Source of the DNA: Branchiostoma floridae
Lineage: Eukaryota; Chordata; Leptocardii; Amphioxiformes; Branchiostomatidae
Assembly: GCF_000003815.2 (NCBI RefSeq)
Contig: NW_023365788.1
Coordinates: 334,643 to 398,642, forward strand
DNA: 64,000 bases
Direction: 5' to 3'
The position numbers and the translations under genes are program-made. How positions within the stretch are numbered: position 1 is the stretch's first letter; every line of letters begins with the position of its first letter. This document shows positions 1 through 12,698 of the stretch, piece by piece. Below the pieces are notes generated by a model. It made no database searches and was not told the origin of the DNA. It was given only the letters and a program-made list of their open reading frames with translations.

Positions 1-1045
1 ACCTATTTCACATAATCAAGCCAAGCCCATCATCTATCTATTTTAGAACATGGCCACTACCCCGAAGATATTTTTCAAGATGAATCAATCAGGATATCAC
101 ATTATATTCAAAGTGTGTTAGAGTTACCTCTCATCAAGGAGGTGGAAAAGGGGACCTCCTTGCTCTCATGGATAGAGAATTTATTGATCAATGGAATCTG
201 TTCATGGTGTTTTATGGCATGGCAGTGGGTGGCCATCTCCATCTCATCTAGTCTGTTCCATGTGAAACTTCAGTCTACACCCAGCCACAGGCGGGGAAGG
301 ATCTGGTACGGCTAAACTGAATTTTAACCGGCTTTGACTTGAACTTTCAATGACTGGACTGACCGACTAGCCTGGGGCTCCACTTTGCAGACCGGTATAA
401 GGAACATCTTGACCTTGAGAGTCAAGCGGGTTGTCACAGCTTTCCATCATTCAGCCAAACGGACTAAAATCTAACGTTACATCATCATGGCAAGCATATT
501 TGAACTGGGATTTCTGATCATGAACTGTGAGTTACTCTGTTTTGGTTTATTGTTTCGATTATTCTTTCCACTGTTTCCAGCACTGAGAACATGAATCAAG
601 CTTGTTTTCCAGTAGAGAGAGTCAAACTGTTTTGTTTAGTTTAACCTCCTTGGTTTAACGTACCTGGCACCCATGTTATTTTCTGGAGTGGCGACACTGT
701 TTTCAGCAGTTTACAGTTTTAATAATCAAACTGTGTGTAAGTTTGACGGCATGGTCGAGCCTGTTACTGTCTGTAAAATATTGCGCAGATTTTGTTATTT
801 TCTGAAGATCTGGTTGTGTTTTCCAGTGATAGAAATCATTGACTGTTGGGTACTGTTTCGGTAGAAAGAATCAAACTGTTTTGTATAGTTTGACGGCAGT
901 AACCTTGTCATTTTCTGAAGACCTGGTTCCTTGTTACAGCTATGGAAAGCATTAAACTGTTGGTTACTTTTATGACATTGAGTCTTTGTGTCTTAATCCT
1001 CTCTAATCCCCTTGGCAATTAGTACAGTGTGTGATCTGACCAGTG
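1..1045. other. Left-edge non-coding DNA
   Basis: AT-rich; three loose repeats of TCAAACTGTTTTGT-like sequence occur between 610 and 960. No supported exon. Confidence 0.6.
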
Positions 1046-1164
1046 GTGCAGAAAAAGTGTTGGATTATCCAAAAAGTGTGGTACTATCCAAAAAGTGTGG
1101 TATTATCTTATGCAAATTTTACATAATCCCACACTTTTTGGATAGTACAACACTTTTTCTGCAC
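1046..1164. repeat. Hairpin with duplicated left arm
   Basis: GTGCAGAAAAAGTGTTG...CAACACTTTTTCTGCAC, stem about 40 bp. The left arm contains a direct repeat ATCCAAAAAGTGTGGTA. It is followed by a motif (CATTGGCTGAGGGGTAGTGG, 1199-1218) that recurs inverted at about 3580-3605. Confidence 0.75.
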
Positions 1165-1354
1165 TATGTGGATATAATCACAGTAATTGAAGGGCTCCCA
1201 TTGGCTGAGGGGTAGTGGCCATGTTCTAACCATGTGTAAACTGTATTATGGCATGATTTAGTAGCCACAACGTTGATAATATTGCATTTTTTTTATCTAT
1301 CTTTAAATGTTAAGTGAGTTATTTATGTTAAAGTCGTGTTTATTTGACTGTGAG

Positions 1355-1820
1355 TAGGGATGGGTACGGTGAACCGGTACAAAACAGTTTTTTCTTGCTG
1401 GACCGGTCCATGAACCGGGCTTTAAAAACTCAGTGAACCAGATGTTGGACCTATTCGAAAGAGAACAAATTATATCGATAGGCATTCATGTGCTTTGGGG
1501 CTTGCCGTCCCAAAAAATAATAAGAGAGCGAAGAAGAGGAGAGTTGGTTTTCATTTTACCAAGTGTCTACAGTTTAACCTGGTGTTGTTTACACGAAGAC
1601 CTTCGAAGGTTTAGAAAAATTCTAAAAAGCAAATGGGCGTCGGATACTTCACCAAATAGAATCCTTTGTAGCGAAATGGACCATTGTTTAAAGTATCACC
1701 CAGTCATAAGTTTTCACAGATAATTAGGTCCAGGTTGAGGTTGAGGTCCGGACCTGGATCTGATCCTCTGGACCTGGACCGTACCTGGACCTGAATTTTC
1801 TGTACCGGTATCCACCCCTA
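1355..1820. mobile_element. MITE family B, copy 1
   Basis: It begins TAGGGATGGGTACGGTGAAC and ends GTACCGGTATCCACCCCTA, imperfect terminal inverted repeats. It is flanked by about 40 bp of similar direct repeat (GTTAAAGTCGTGTTTATT upstream, GTTAAAGTCATGTTCATT downstream). Confidence 0.75.
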
Positions 1821-2419
1821 TCTGTGAGTATTAATGTTAAAGTCATGTTCATTTTGGGAGTAAAAAGTACTGCATGTATACACGGCATTAATACAACAAG
1901 TAATAGAAAATACCGCCCTGCTTCTAAGGCCACAGTAAGTAAATTCTATGGATGACATCCGCGCGCTCATTAATTTTCGCCTGATTACAGAAAAAAAAAC
2001 AAGATTTTTTTCTTCTTCAGGGAGGGCCGGATAGAAGAAAATGGGTAAAGGTTGTGTTGTAACCTAATCATTGAATATAGAATTGACACTAGAGACTATG
2101 TAGCATTGACTGTAGTTGCAGAAGTGAAACTTGATAGATAGTTGTAAGAGTGGCACAACTATGGAAGCTATGAGTGTAGTTGCCAACATGGTTAATGATA
2201 CTAGTCTACCACACTACTGTCACTTTGACTACACTGGTTCACTTTTTAAATACATGAATGAATGCCTTGTTGGCTGTGATGCCATATTTTGTCACTTCAA
2301 GTCTTGTTACAACGTGTATTTTGAAAATTTGCCATCTTGTTTTTTTTACCCATCTTGTTTTTTTTCGCCCTATCTCATTATTTTTCCAGTCTGCAGAGGA
2401 TGTCATCCATAAAATTTAC

Positions 2420-2715
2420 ATGCTGTGGCCTAAGCATCAAATCAAAGTCCTGAGTTCGAGTCCCCTGGTATGCCACCGAAGTTGTGCCCTTGAAAAATGC
2501 ATATCGGACGTCCGCCGGACAGACACACGCCAATCATGATCAGTGTCAAGGGGATAAGAATGTAAGGTTCTGTATGAAATAGTTCCACATCAAAGATCAA
2601 AACCAACCATTCCATTTCTGACGGCACTAAGTGCTCTAGGTGCACACTTAAGAGTGGCGCCGCTAGTGGGATGATAGAAATGACTTCCATCGCACACGGT
2701 ATCTGCACGCGTGTG
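2420..2715 (+). mobile_element. tRNA-derived SINE-like sequence
   Basis: An A-box-like TGGCCTAAGC at 2426 and B-box-like GAGTTCGAGTCCC at 2452, 26 bp apart, then GTTGTGCCCTTGAAAAATGC, a typical tRNA-SINE body. The 3' boundary is uncertain. Confidence 0.5.
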
Positions 2716-3565
2716 CCTTCACATCAAGGGTATCCCCATGGGACCGCACTCAGGAAGCTGATTTTAAAGCCTTTGAAAGCCCTCCCTGATGAGAGCCGCT
2801 TTTAAGGTACTTTACAGCGAGCAACCTGCGTCATTCGGCGTCGGTGCGTTTTCTCTGATATTACGGCAACATATTAAGTGCCAAGTCATTACACGGAATC
2901 CTTTTTACGAAGATCGATCAATGAAAGCAATTTTCCAGTACGTCCATCTAAGGGGAGGGCACTTTAGTTGCCTCTCGAGCGAGAGTAGTGGAGTTGACGT
3001 TTGTATTTCTTCTATCTACACAACACGTGAGTAAAAGAAAATAAGACGTTCTTTAGTAAGTGTATTTTCACCCTCGCATGTGTTAAAATTATCTCTTTTC
3101 AAAGTCCATGTGTATGAGCGAAAATTAGAAAATAACAACTTAATAAAAATGGATACAGAGGAACCAGCATTTGACGAAGTATCAATCCTTTCTTGTTGTT
3201 TCTTTGCAGACATACGTCTACCCTGTTGCATACATTTTGCAGTATAAATAACTTATCCCTGGCAGAAGTGAAGCTCCAGCTGTTTTTTTTTAAATTATAG
3301 CTATTGACGATACAAGATATGACATACAAAATATAAAGCCCGATAAAAACAACTGCAAAAACGTCAAAAAACAGCCGGAGCCTAACCTCTGCTTGGAGGG
3401 TACGTTTCTACTATAATCATAATAATAATAGCAGAGGAATTACGGTAACCATTTATTCTTGGCATTTAAATAACTCCAAGGAAATTACAAGAAAACATAT
3501 ACACAATTCATTTGAGTCCATCACCTCGATTTCAATTCGTTCGCAGATTTTACTTGTTATAGATA

Positions 3566-3640
3566 GGTACGAGGACATGGCTACTTCCCCTCAGCCAATG
3601 AGAAGCCCCCATTTCCTGCTATGTCCACATAGTATGGGGC
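3566..3640 (-). repeat. Inverted copy of the 1164-1232 repeat
   Basis: GGACATGGCTACTTCCCCTC...CCATGTCC-type sequence; its reverse complement (CATTGGCTGAGGGGAAGTAG, ACTATGTGGACATA) matches 1157-1232. The two copies bracket 2.3 kb and may be ends of one element. Confidence 0.6.
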
Positions 3641-3925
3641 TATGAAAAAAGTGTGCTGCTATTTCATGCAAATGAGGGGAAAAGTGTGTTGATATCAAGA
3701 AAACTGTACCGTCATCAACCTGAAAAGAAGGAGTACTATACGCATGTGACCTGTTCTGACCAATCCTCGCTAAACCTTTCTTCTGGGACTAAAATTGTGT
3801 CATGTGATAACTGACCAGACCATCTGTCTCTCCAGGCACCTTTCAAGGTCTTGACAAGATTAATGACCTTGTGTTGTTGATGCCTGACACTGTCTGTCAC
3901 AGTTGTTCAACCAATAAGAAAGATT

Positions 3926-4290
3926 NNNNNNNNNNNNNNNNNNNNNNNNNNNNNNNNNNNNNNNNNNNNNNNNNNNNNNNNNNNNNNNNNNNNNNNNNNN
4001 NNNNNNNNNNNNNNNNNNNNNNNNNNNNNNNNNNNNNNNNNNNNNNNNNNNNNNNNNNNNNNNNNNNNNNNNNNNNNNNNNNNNNNNNNNNNNNNNNNNN
4101 NNNNNNNNNNNNNNNNNNNNNNNNNNNNNNNNNNNNNNNNNNNNNNNNNNNNNNNNNNNNNNNNNNNNNNNNNNNNNNNNNNNNNNNNNNNNNNNNNNNN
4201 NNNNNNNNNNNNNNNNNNNNNNNNNNNNNNNNNNNNNNNNNNNNNNNNNNNNNNNNNNNNNNNNNNNNNNNNNNNNNNNNNNNNNNNNNN
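3926..4290. other. Assembly gap, 365 N
   Basis: Unknown sequence; apparent open frames across it are artefacts. Confidence 1.
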
Positions 4291-4291
4291 C

Positions 4292-4323
4292 AGTCTCCCT
4301 CGGGCTTCGCCCTCGGGGAGACT
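4292..4323. repeat. GC-rich hairpin beside assembly gap
   Basis: AGTCTCCCTCGGGC-TTC-GCCCTCGGGGAGACT is almost fully self-complementary and begins two bases after the 365-N gap; it may be the surviving part of a palindrome that defeated assembly. Confidence 0.7.
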
Positions 4324-5264
4324 AGAAACCCCACGGTGGACGGGCCTGGTTCTATACACAGAACCTCGGCACTCACATCGGTTTACTATTACATAAATGT
4401 TATGAATATTCTTCATACAATTTACGAAGCTCTTTGTACACAAACAAGATAAGAGTTTTATCTAACGGACGTATTTGTGATTGTCAATCACCTTCCTCAG
4501 GAAACTTGTGCCTGCATGGTTCTCCTTGCACTGCATCGCTAGATGTCGCTACTTACAGATGCGGTCCCAAACACGTGGATGTGCGCAAATAAGTCTTTAC
4601 CCAGTGAGTTACTTACACAAGAAATCCAAAACTCGTCATCTATTCTGATTGTGAACATGAGTAAGTCAGGCCCTTATATCTGTTTGCAGATAATTCCATA
4701 TGTACATAATTATACTACTTGTCATATTGACAACTTTGATGTAATACAAATATTTATTCCAAGTCGTGCAAATCAAAAAGTGAGTGAGTTAAATATAGAA
4801 GTCAAATTTGACACCTCCGGGATTTGATTGTTAAACATGGTAAACACTTCTTACAGCTTAGTCACGTGAATACAAATACATTCTATAGATAGACGTTTTC
4901 AGTAGACATTATAAAAATATTCTGACCCGTACCTTTATCTAAAATGCCTGAAAACCAAGCATCATGACAATCTGTCAATACAAATGGCAGTCATACCGAC
5001 TCGACCTCTCATACAAAACCACTTCTGAGCTGCTATTCATGCTACTAGGAGTAAACAACCTCTGACGCTATTTTGTCAATCCAAGGTCATCTACCAATTC
5101 AAATTTCTAACAGATAAGAAAACTGCTATAACCGCATGTTTCATACTAGTACCATAACAAGCCACTAGCTGGCTCAAATTCAGAACCACTGGAGATGTCA
5201 TTACTAACAAACCACAAGAAAAATATTGATCCAAACGCAGAGACATGTTTCAGTTATAATGCTG
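4324..5264. other. Intergenic, nothing recognised
   Basis: Open frames here (for example 4543-4827 plus) lack splice partners and family motifs. Confidence 0.6.
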
Positions 5265-5544
5265 AAGCTAAGGGCACAACCCGCCGTACGTGCAAATACG
5301 TGGGCAATCTTTTGGGATCCGTACCGCCTCTGTACGAAGTCGTAGGGAATCCGACGGATATTGGAGCACGCAGACACGCCGTAGAGCTTTGCGTGTAGGC
5401 ACAACTTTATGTGCCATGCGTTGACGTACTCCCTCCCTGCTCTTGCCAGTCGTTTCCCACGTTTTCAGAAATACGTGGCGGACGTGGCCTCCCAAAAAAC
5501 GTACGGACAAATTGCACGTTCAGCGGGTTGTGCCCTCACCCTTA
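5265..5544. mobile_element. MITE family A, copy 1
   Basis: The left end is AAGCTAAGGGCACAACCCGC and the right end is the eroded inverse (CAGCGGGTTGTGCCCTCACC). It lies just 3' of gene 1. No coding capacity. Confidence 0.8.
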
Positions 5545-5676
5545 CGGACTCCAAGACTCAGAACAAACTTGGAACAAACATAACCTACGACGGGAAGTAA
5601 TTACAAAATGCAAAATAGCACTGAAATATAGAAATGAATGAATTAATTAATAATTAGTGCTGAATTAATCTGCGTT

Positions 5677-5823
5677 TTACGAAGCTGATGGATGAATGAC
5701 CAGTTTGGTCCAGAGCGCTTGCGCAACTCGAGGTCCGATAGCGACGACGGCGAAGGCGTAAACAGGCGTATCCTTCCGCACCTTCAGCTTATGCGCCTGC
5801 GTAGTGGCAGACTTTAGCACATC
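5677..5823 (-). CDS. Gene 1 exon 4 (stop codon)
   Basis: The acceptor is cttacag|GATGTG; 48 codons run to TAA at 5677-5679. The end is hydrophobic (PVYAFAVVAIGPRVAQALW). It lies about 130 bp from a MITE at 5265-5544. Confidence 0.7.
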   Translation of the reverse strand, partial: DVLKSATTQAHKLKVRKDTPVYAFAVVAIGPRVAQALWTKLVIHPSAS

Positions 5824-8800
5824 CTGTAAGGTGACAGTTGTAAAAAAAAATAAGGAACAGCTTTAAAACGTTTTAGACATGAAGCTTGATAAACTGTAAA
5901 TTGCATATGATTATTGCAATTGCAATTAGCACAATTAATTCGATAGCTTACAGTTATGTCTATCTAGCTATTTTTATTTGATTATTAGGATGGGCACGCT
6001 TTCGTTTTGATCGTTTCCGAAGAAAAAATCCAGACCATACTGTAAAAATCAGCAGCAAAATAAGCAAACCTATGCCGTATCTGACAAAAAAATGGGAATG
6101 GATGCAACTGTCGATAAATGTCGATTGCAAGGTTAAAGAATATGTGAAAGATCGAAAAATCAAGAATCTATAGTTTGGTATACCACACTGTAAGTGTTTA
6201 TATTTGTAAAGCCTTCCGGCCACATAGATTTCATTTTGTTGCATTTTTTCACTTCGCATGCTGTTACTTGGAATTACCAAGGATGCTATGCGCACAATTA
6301 AGTCGATATGGACTTAATGATGGTATGAGACTAATATTGACTTTATTTTAATACATCAGCGGCCTAAATTAAATAGACACGGACACAATTGCCTACATAT
6401 TTCTTACGTAATCTGTTACATACCTTCTCTGTTTATTATCTTTTTTTAAAATTTACGTGGTCAAAGGAGGTGTCCACATAGTTTTCTAAGTTTAAAATGA
6501 ATTATTGTTTTTTCTTTCATCATTGCCGTAAATAGAGTATTAAGAATACCGGTTTAATGCACCGTGTGTGACCTACAGACATGATTGAAGTGAAGTTAAT
6601 TGGCTTAAAATATGAATGGTTATTGGTAAAACAAGATTTTTTATGTTAACGTTATCACGAAACACTTTACTTAAACATTTAGCAACAACATATATTGGTG
6701 ATGCAGTCAACATCGTCACTTATTTTCATACCCCCATCAAAACAAAACAACATAAAAAAACGACCAAACACAAAGCAAGCCAAACAAAGCATCCAAATAT
6801 AAATCAAAAGCAATGAAATGCACTAATGTTGCCAAGCCATTGAACACTTTTACAACATGACATCAATGTTTTCACGAACCTGCCGCTTATCCATAATTGT
6901 GATGATTCCCCGAGTCAAATCGTGGAATTTCACGTTCAATAAACCCTCCATAGAGAGCGCGACCAGGCGGTTGGCATTTTCCTGGAGGTACGCCTTGTCG
7001 CTGTAATTTGGCAGCCCAAAACGTTTCCCAGTCATCGGATTCCAATAGGCGGGGCGAACCGGGACGCCAACTCTCGCGAAGCTCGCCGAGATGTAGACCA
7101 GGTTGATGAGGACGACCCACGGTGCTTCTATCTCTATAGGCGTCTGTTGTGGGAGGTCAGGTATGATTTTGTTGTGGCGCCGATTTGACAGCTCGTCAGA
7201 CTGTGCAGATATCCATTCCTCAGTACCGTCGGCCTCGTCAGACTCCGTACAGGCCACCATGTGTTCCTGTATTGTTGACACGATGTCGCTGCTTCTACGG
7301 CGGGGAGGGGAATGAGAATCGCTCCATCTCCCAGAGTCCCCTGATGGTTAAATAATAATAAGGAATTAAAGAAGAAAGAATATGACTTTGTTAAACAGAG
7401 TTTATGTATAATTAATCACCCCAAACATCTTTATTACCTTGTCCTAGATGACGAAAACCAAGGATGAACGCAAATAACTATATATTAGCACGCATAATAT
7501 ACTAAGACGCTTACAAGGCAGATATGCATTTAGCAATGCAGACATACATTAAAAGCCAGTTATCAATTAATGCTTGTGTTATGTCATAAGCAACACAAAA
7601 GTAGCGCCTAAATATCATAACTCATTGTAACACTAAGTAAAAACCTAAATTCGTATAGACGGCGATATTTGGGATACAGTGGAAAAAAATTAAAGGTTGA
7701 CGGAAAAGACAACAAAACAGAAAGCCTATTGTAAGAAGATTCGTCTTTTATCTATGAAATTCGCTCTTTTAACTCGCACAGTCAAAGCACGGTCCCACGC
7801 TAGAATAATAAGGATGGGTAAGTAAGCGGAATAATGATTGTGACCATAATGATAATGATTATAAATATAATAGTAGCAATAAAGGTAATAAAGCAATTAC
7901 GAATTTTTGCTTTATTTTTTTTTGCGATTCAATGTTCCATGAACTGTTACCTAGTTTCGATTAACGATCGAATTTCATAGACTTTAATTGGCCATCAAAA
8001 TTTCAGTCACCTCTGGGTAGGATTAGAATGTCGGCAAACTGGCTTTGGTCTTTCCTCTCGTCCTTTGAGGCTTCTGTGTCGACCAGGACGTCCGAGAGGA
8101 CGTTGACTCCCCCGGCCAGCGCCGTGAGGACGGCGGACTTCAGCCCGAGCCTGCCGATGCCGTTCCCGATGTTCGGGGCGAGGTCCTGACCACGGAGTCG
8201 GCCCATGCCGACCTGAGGAGATATATCGTGAACAGTTTCATGTAGGTAATACTATACTCTATGTTGGCATAGTCTGTATTGCCATAGTCTGTATTGCCAT
8301 AGTCTGTATTAACTGATGATGTTGATGATGTATTGGCGTAGTCTGTATTGCCATAGAATATATTGGCGCAGTCTGTATGGCCATTGTCTGCATTGACTAA
8401 GTCTGTATGGGTAAACTTATAAGTAGAGGTTCTGCTGTCTGTAACTCGATGTCTTTTGAGATTCATTAAGGCAAATATTATGATTTCCTTCCAGGCAACA
8501 CTTATATGTGGGGAAATCTCATCCCTTTGCCTGGAGAAAGCAAACCATTACTTATTGTCAGCAAATGCAATCTCTTAGTCTACAAAATTTAAAAGATGTA
8601 GTCTTTTTATCATTTAGCCAGCATAAATATATTACAGACTTTTTCGACTGGCAGACTACAACCTTAAATCACACCGAACTTTAAATTTAGGCTTTTCTTA
8701 GAGAAATTATTATATTTCTTTGCATACGAAAATAATGTTTGGTTTGATATTCAACATTTATTTGTTTACAAGCCTTAGGTTAATTGACTTGGATAATAGT

Positions 8801-10779
8801 CAGTTCTCCTTCTGGAAGAACGCATCCACCAGCGTGTCTTTCCAAAACGGTTACTCTCAAAGCTTTGGTGTCCATGAATAATGATTTTTCAAAGCTACTT
8901 ATTTCCCTGTGTGGTCTATGCTGATTATCGTAGCACAGGCATACAGTGGTAAATCCCTTTGAGACCCTTAAGCCAACATAAGACGGCGAAGATTGAAAAA
9001 TGGTGTCCTTTGAAAACCAGGTATTAAGTTATTAACTATTCCTCTGATAGTGAAAAAAATTTGATTCAAACAAAAGCGGCACGATTGTATTTTTGAAAGA
9101 ATCATTAAAAAATTACCATTGCATTAAAAATTTGATAACTGTCTTGATAAAACTGGATTAAACATAGATGATTTAAGGTAGCTTAATTCTACCATAGGAT
9201 ATACAGCTTTAAAAAAGAGACAAAAAATGGTAAAGAAACACATAATTCATCTATTTCTTCTATAGTTATTTTGTATTTAAAGTCTAGTATTAGGGATGGA
9301 TCGAAACAAAATGATAAGATGCCAAAATTGCCTATTACTAGAATGTGCAAAATAGCCTTCCAGCTGGTTGCCGGACATTAGAAATTTATCCCATACTACA
9401 ACTTCTGTATTAGTTAGATAAGCGTTAAGTTATAGAACTGTAGTTATGTAGATGCCATACTTTGTACCCCGTACAGTTGTTGTACAATAAAACTATATTT
9501 GTAATATAAAAGCTTTCGTAATGGGTGTTTTCATAATTATCTGTTTATAAACTATCGTCAGAAAGATAATATCTCCAAGACGTCAGGATGAGATATGAAC
9601 TGATTTTTTTTTACTAGTTTCTATAAAGGGCCTCGAGGCCACGGAAGTTATTTGCGATTCATTGGTACATTCGACATGTAATGCCATGGAAATGCATGTG
9701 CCTTACAGCAGTTTTGATTATAATTCATTCAGTGATTCCCAGTTTATTCTTTACTGAAACAAGTTCCAGTTTGATGTTTTTTTGTCACTTAAATGTTTTA
9801 TTATATCTTTTGATAGAGTGAAGGGTGTCTCGACTCTTTTAGAAATAAGATATTTGATCCTTATAGCTAAGACCAGCGCCATAAATATTTGATAAGTTAC
9901 TGATGCGTACAGCCTAATAGCATGTGTCAGACAAGGCTGGGTGATTTTTGTACAAACATGTTGCACACGTAGCTAGTCAAATCGTTTTTCGTTCATTTTC
10001 AAACCACTAACATATGGCTTTTTGATAATGCTCCCACAGTTTGTTGTTCTGACTTGTGTTTATTTATCTATTTATTTGTGTGGTTGGTATTACAGGCAAA
10101 CAAGGTCGCCCTACAAGACGTCGATATAATAAAGGGCTAACCGTTGGAGAGAAATACAAGATACACTGAGTAACATATAAAGTACAATGATAGATATAAT
10201 TTACAAAGTATGATACAAGACACATGTTTGGCTTGTTTTTAGCTGTATTTCGAATATTCGTCTATCCGTCTAAGGTTAACGTTTTATCCACGTAAGATAA
10301 TGCCACACGTATAACACGAGTATAATAAGGGATCTGTTTGCCTATGTGAAATTTGATGAGACGATAAATGAACAAACGTGATCTGGTTTCTAAGTCATTA
10401 GATAAGGTAACATAGCATGACTTGACATTTGAAATGTTTAAATTGACGATAACAGAAGGGTTAACGCAAGGTTAAACGAACATGTCATCCTTACACTGTG
10501 CAGAATATTCCAACGCACTGTAAAATCTCGGTAAGGTATTTTGTGTACTGTTTTATTCTATATCGCACTCGCACACACCAAACAAAGATTAATGGTACAG
10601 TATGCATGTTCGTTTTTCCTTAAGAAACGCAAATTTTAAGGTTATTATATTCACAATAAATCACAATTACAAATCATAAATTATAAAAGTAAAGAGATAC
10701 ATGTTACCTGTGTTGTCCGTAAAGCCCTAGCTATAAGCTGGAGGACGTATTTCTCAGTCTTAGTATCTGATCCCTCCAT
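5677..10779 (-). CDS. Gene 1: uncharacterised four-exon protein, 293 aa
   Basis: Exons in transcript order are 10708-10779, 8011-8212, 6880-7340 and 5677-5823 (minus strand), 882 bases with the stop. Phases join without a break (0, 1, 0) at GT-AG sites, which is why I believe it despite no recognisable family. The ATG at 10779 opens the first exon (MEGSDTKTEK) and TAA at 5677-5679 ends the last. Residues about 45-68 are hydrophobic and Gly/Ala/Val/Leu-rich; residues 92-160 are polar and charged, with a PPRRR stretch; residues 160-245 hold APWVVLINLVYISAS, which could be a short membrane or core segment. I see no signal peptide and few cysteines, so a cytosolic or membrane-associated protein is more likely than a secreted one. 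No function is proposed. The weakest site is the exon 3 donor (CAG|GTTCGT). Confidence 0.68.
6880..7340 (-). CDS. Gene 1 exon 3 (largest)
   Basis: The acceptor is accatcag|GGGACT and the donor CGGCAG|GTTCGT; it is phase 1 in and phase 0 out. It opens with a Ser/Arg-rich linker and continues into the conserved-looking block PVRPAYWNPMTGKRFGLPNY. If the donor is not used, the frame reads on nine residues to a stop at 6850. Confidence 0.75.
8011..8212 (-). CDS. Gene 1 exon 2
   Basis: The acceptor is cctcag|GTCGGC and the donor AGAG|GTGACT; it is phase 0 in and phase 1 out. It encodes the Gly/Leu-rich segment NIGNGIGRLGLKSAVLTALA and a charged tail ending ADILILPR. GC content is clearly higher than in the flanks, as expected for an exon. 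Confidence 0.75.
8255..8412. repeat. Minisatellite, TAGTCTGTATTGCCA unit
   Basis: About nine imperfect 15-17 bp units, ending 43 bp before the acceptor of gene 1 exon 2. On the minus strand it reads as NTDYGN repeats but lies in an intron. Confidence 0.8.
8413..10707. other. Gene 1 intron 1
   Basis: AT-rich. The stretch GTTGTTGTACAATAAAACTA near 9476-9500 resembles the AATAAA-bearing tail at 43962-43985, a possible retroelement end. Otherwise nothing seen. Confidence 0.55.
10708..10779 (-). CDS. Gene 1 exon 1 (start codon)
   Basis: It encodes 24 residues from ATG at 10777-10779 to CAG|GTAACA and ends in phase 0. It overlaps a longer open frame on the same strand (10760-11005) that lacks a coherent splice partner. 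Confidence 0.6.
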
Positions 10780-12698
10780 TCTGGATGAAAAACAAGACTA
10801 CACTGAGAGGATCCGCTTGTAGAGTCCGGTAGCAGGTGTAGATGTCCCTCAGATACCGCCCTAACAAGCTGAACAAAAGTACTCCGCACGTTTCAGCCAG
10901 TGAATGGCAGATGAGTCTGTCTGGATATGTTTTTCTCAGAACGACCCGCCTCTTTACAACCGGTGAACCGACCTTCGGGGAGCTCTTTCTATTGGTGATT
11001 GCCATTACCGGAATCTCTGGGGACCGTTCAGTAACGATGTTTACGGAAGGAGAGGCACTCGTGGGCGTAAGAACAGTTGCACTGCTAGGGAAAGTTCACG
11101 ATACATATTGCATGTAGAATGTGTGTGAAAAACTCATTTTGTTCAGTCTTACAATGAAAAATATAGCGAAGTATGTTCTTCAACGAAGACTGGGTTTTCA
11201 AATTGGCATATATTTTAAATCGATGCCATCGATACCTTTACTGCTTTATTTTTGGGAAATTACAAACATAGCCCTTGTCTTCTTTAATCATATGGCATAC
11301 AAATCGCTCTACTGACAATTCAATGACGTTTTATACAACTCTCCCCGTAATATATTGAAGCCAAACCTTTATCTGTCATTTCCATAATCATGGTAAACTC
11401 CAAATGAGCATTCATTCACACTCTCATGGGCAGGGATAGAGTCTGAGTGAATCGGACATGCCAGTTGTCTTTTGAATTTCACTAATGGCCATACAGATGT
11501 TGCCAATGTTCTGGGATGGAATAGCTGTTGGTGATAGAGTATTTACTACTTTCTTCAAACATTTCTATCACTCTATAACTACGCCATTTTTCTGTCTTGG
11601 ATCAAACATAAGGATAATCCCATACTTCTTGAACATGACAACATCACACGAATTTTCCAATCTTGTGCGAATTCTGTTGTTGACAATTTTTATTACACAA
11701 TAATGATGTGATAACAACTGAAATATGTATGCTCCTGCGTATTTGAAGCTGGAAATCAAGGTGGTAAAAAGAAGAAAAAAAATGTCGCCAATGTCACGAG
11801 ACATACGTAAACACGGTCGAATATGGGTCTAACATCAATAGTTTGTGATAATGACATTGTTCGCACAATATCCGGATCCCAAGGACCATAAGGATTGAAA
11901 AACTAATTAAAGTGTCACTACTTTATACCTCTTTATACCTTTGCAAAATAACATTAAGTGCAGCTAGCACGCTCGGATGATGATTTCGAGTGAAGTACTA
12001 AAATGTAAAGCAATATGCAGTCACATTAACAAAAAAAAAAACTGCACGAACATATACCTTTAGGACTCCTTTACACGCTTCAAATGTGTTTCTGTTTTAA
12101 CGTCTAGTGTAAAGCTACTCAAGGTCAATGCCACCGATTGGCCCTACACTACCTTTTAATAAAAACGCACGCAGAGGTCTTAACTGATTAAATGGATAGA
12201 TACAAAGTTGACCGTGACATAGGTCTGGGATACTAGGTACCGTGCGTGCCTGTATGTGTAAAGGCTAGATTAATTCTGAATTAACGCGGCCGACTTTAAT
12301 GCAGTTTTTGTTATGATTTATTCATAAAAGTTCAAATCAACTGGGAGAAGGTTTAGTTGCCAATGTTGCAAACACTATAATATTCTTTACACGTGCGTAA
12401 TATAATGTAAAAAAGTACATTTCTTATGGCCTTATAACGTATCTTTTCGTATATAGTATTGGCTAGCATGATCAAGAGGCTTGCAGAAACCGAATTTACA
12501 AAATTGACTTAAATTGTCTCATTGCCTTGTGTATAATGTATTCTGTAAGTCTTTGACTGTGACATTGTCTTCTTACATTCATCATTCATGCATTCTTCCA
12601 TTCCTTTTCCTATCTCCTTCCTTCCTTTTGCCTTTCATCCGTTCTCTATGTTCTCTTTTCCGTCCTTATTTCTTTTCAGCAGTACGTCACACCTTCTA
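10780..12698. other. Intergenic between genes 1 and 2, left part
   Basis: It should hold the gene 1 promoter; no clear TATA box or other signal stands out. The region continues beyond the MITE to 14346. Confidence 0.5.

Noticed and set aside
3871-4452. Open frames of 160-190 codons across the first gap
   Set aside because: They consist mostly of N and have no coding evidence at either side.
8140-8466. Minus-strand open frame with NTDYGN peptide repeats
   Set aside because: It is a minisatellite in a gene 1 intron; the real exon starts at 8212 in another frame with a good acceptor.
10760-11117. Opposing open frames near gene 1 exon 1 (81 and 91 codons)
   Set aside because: Neither shows splice partners or motifs; the 24-codon exon in a different frame joins exon 2 cleanly.
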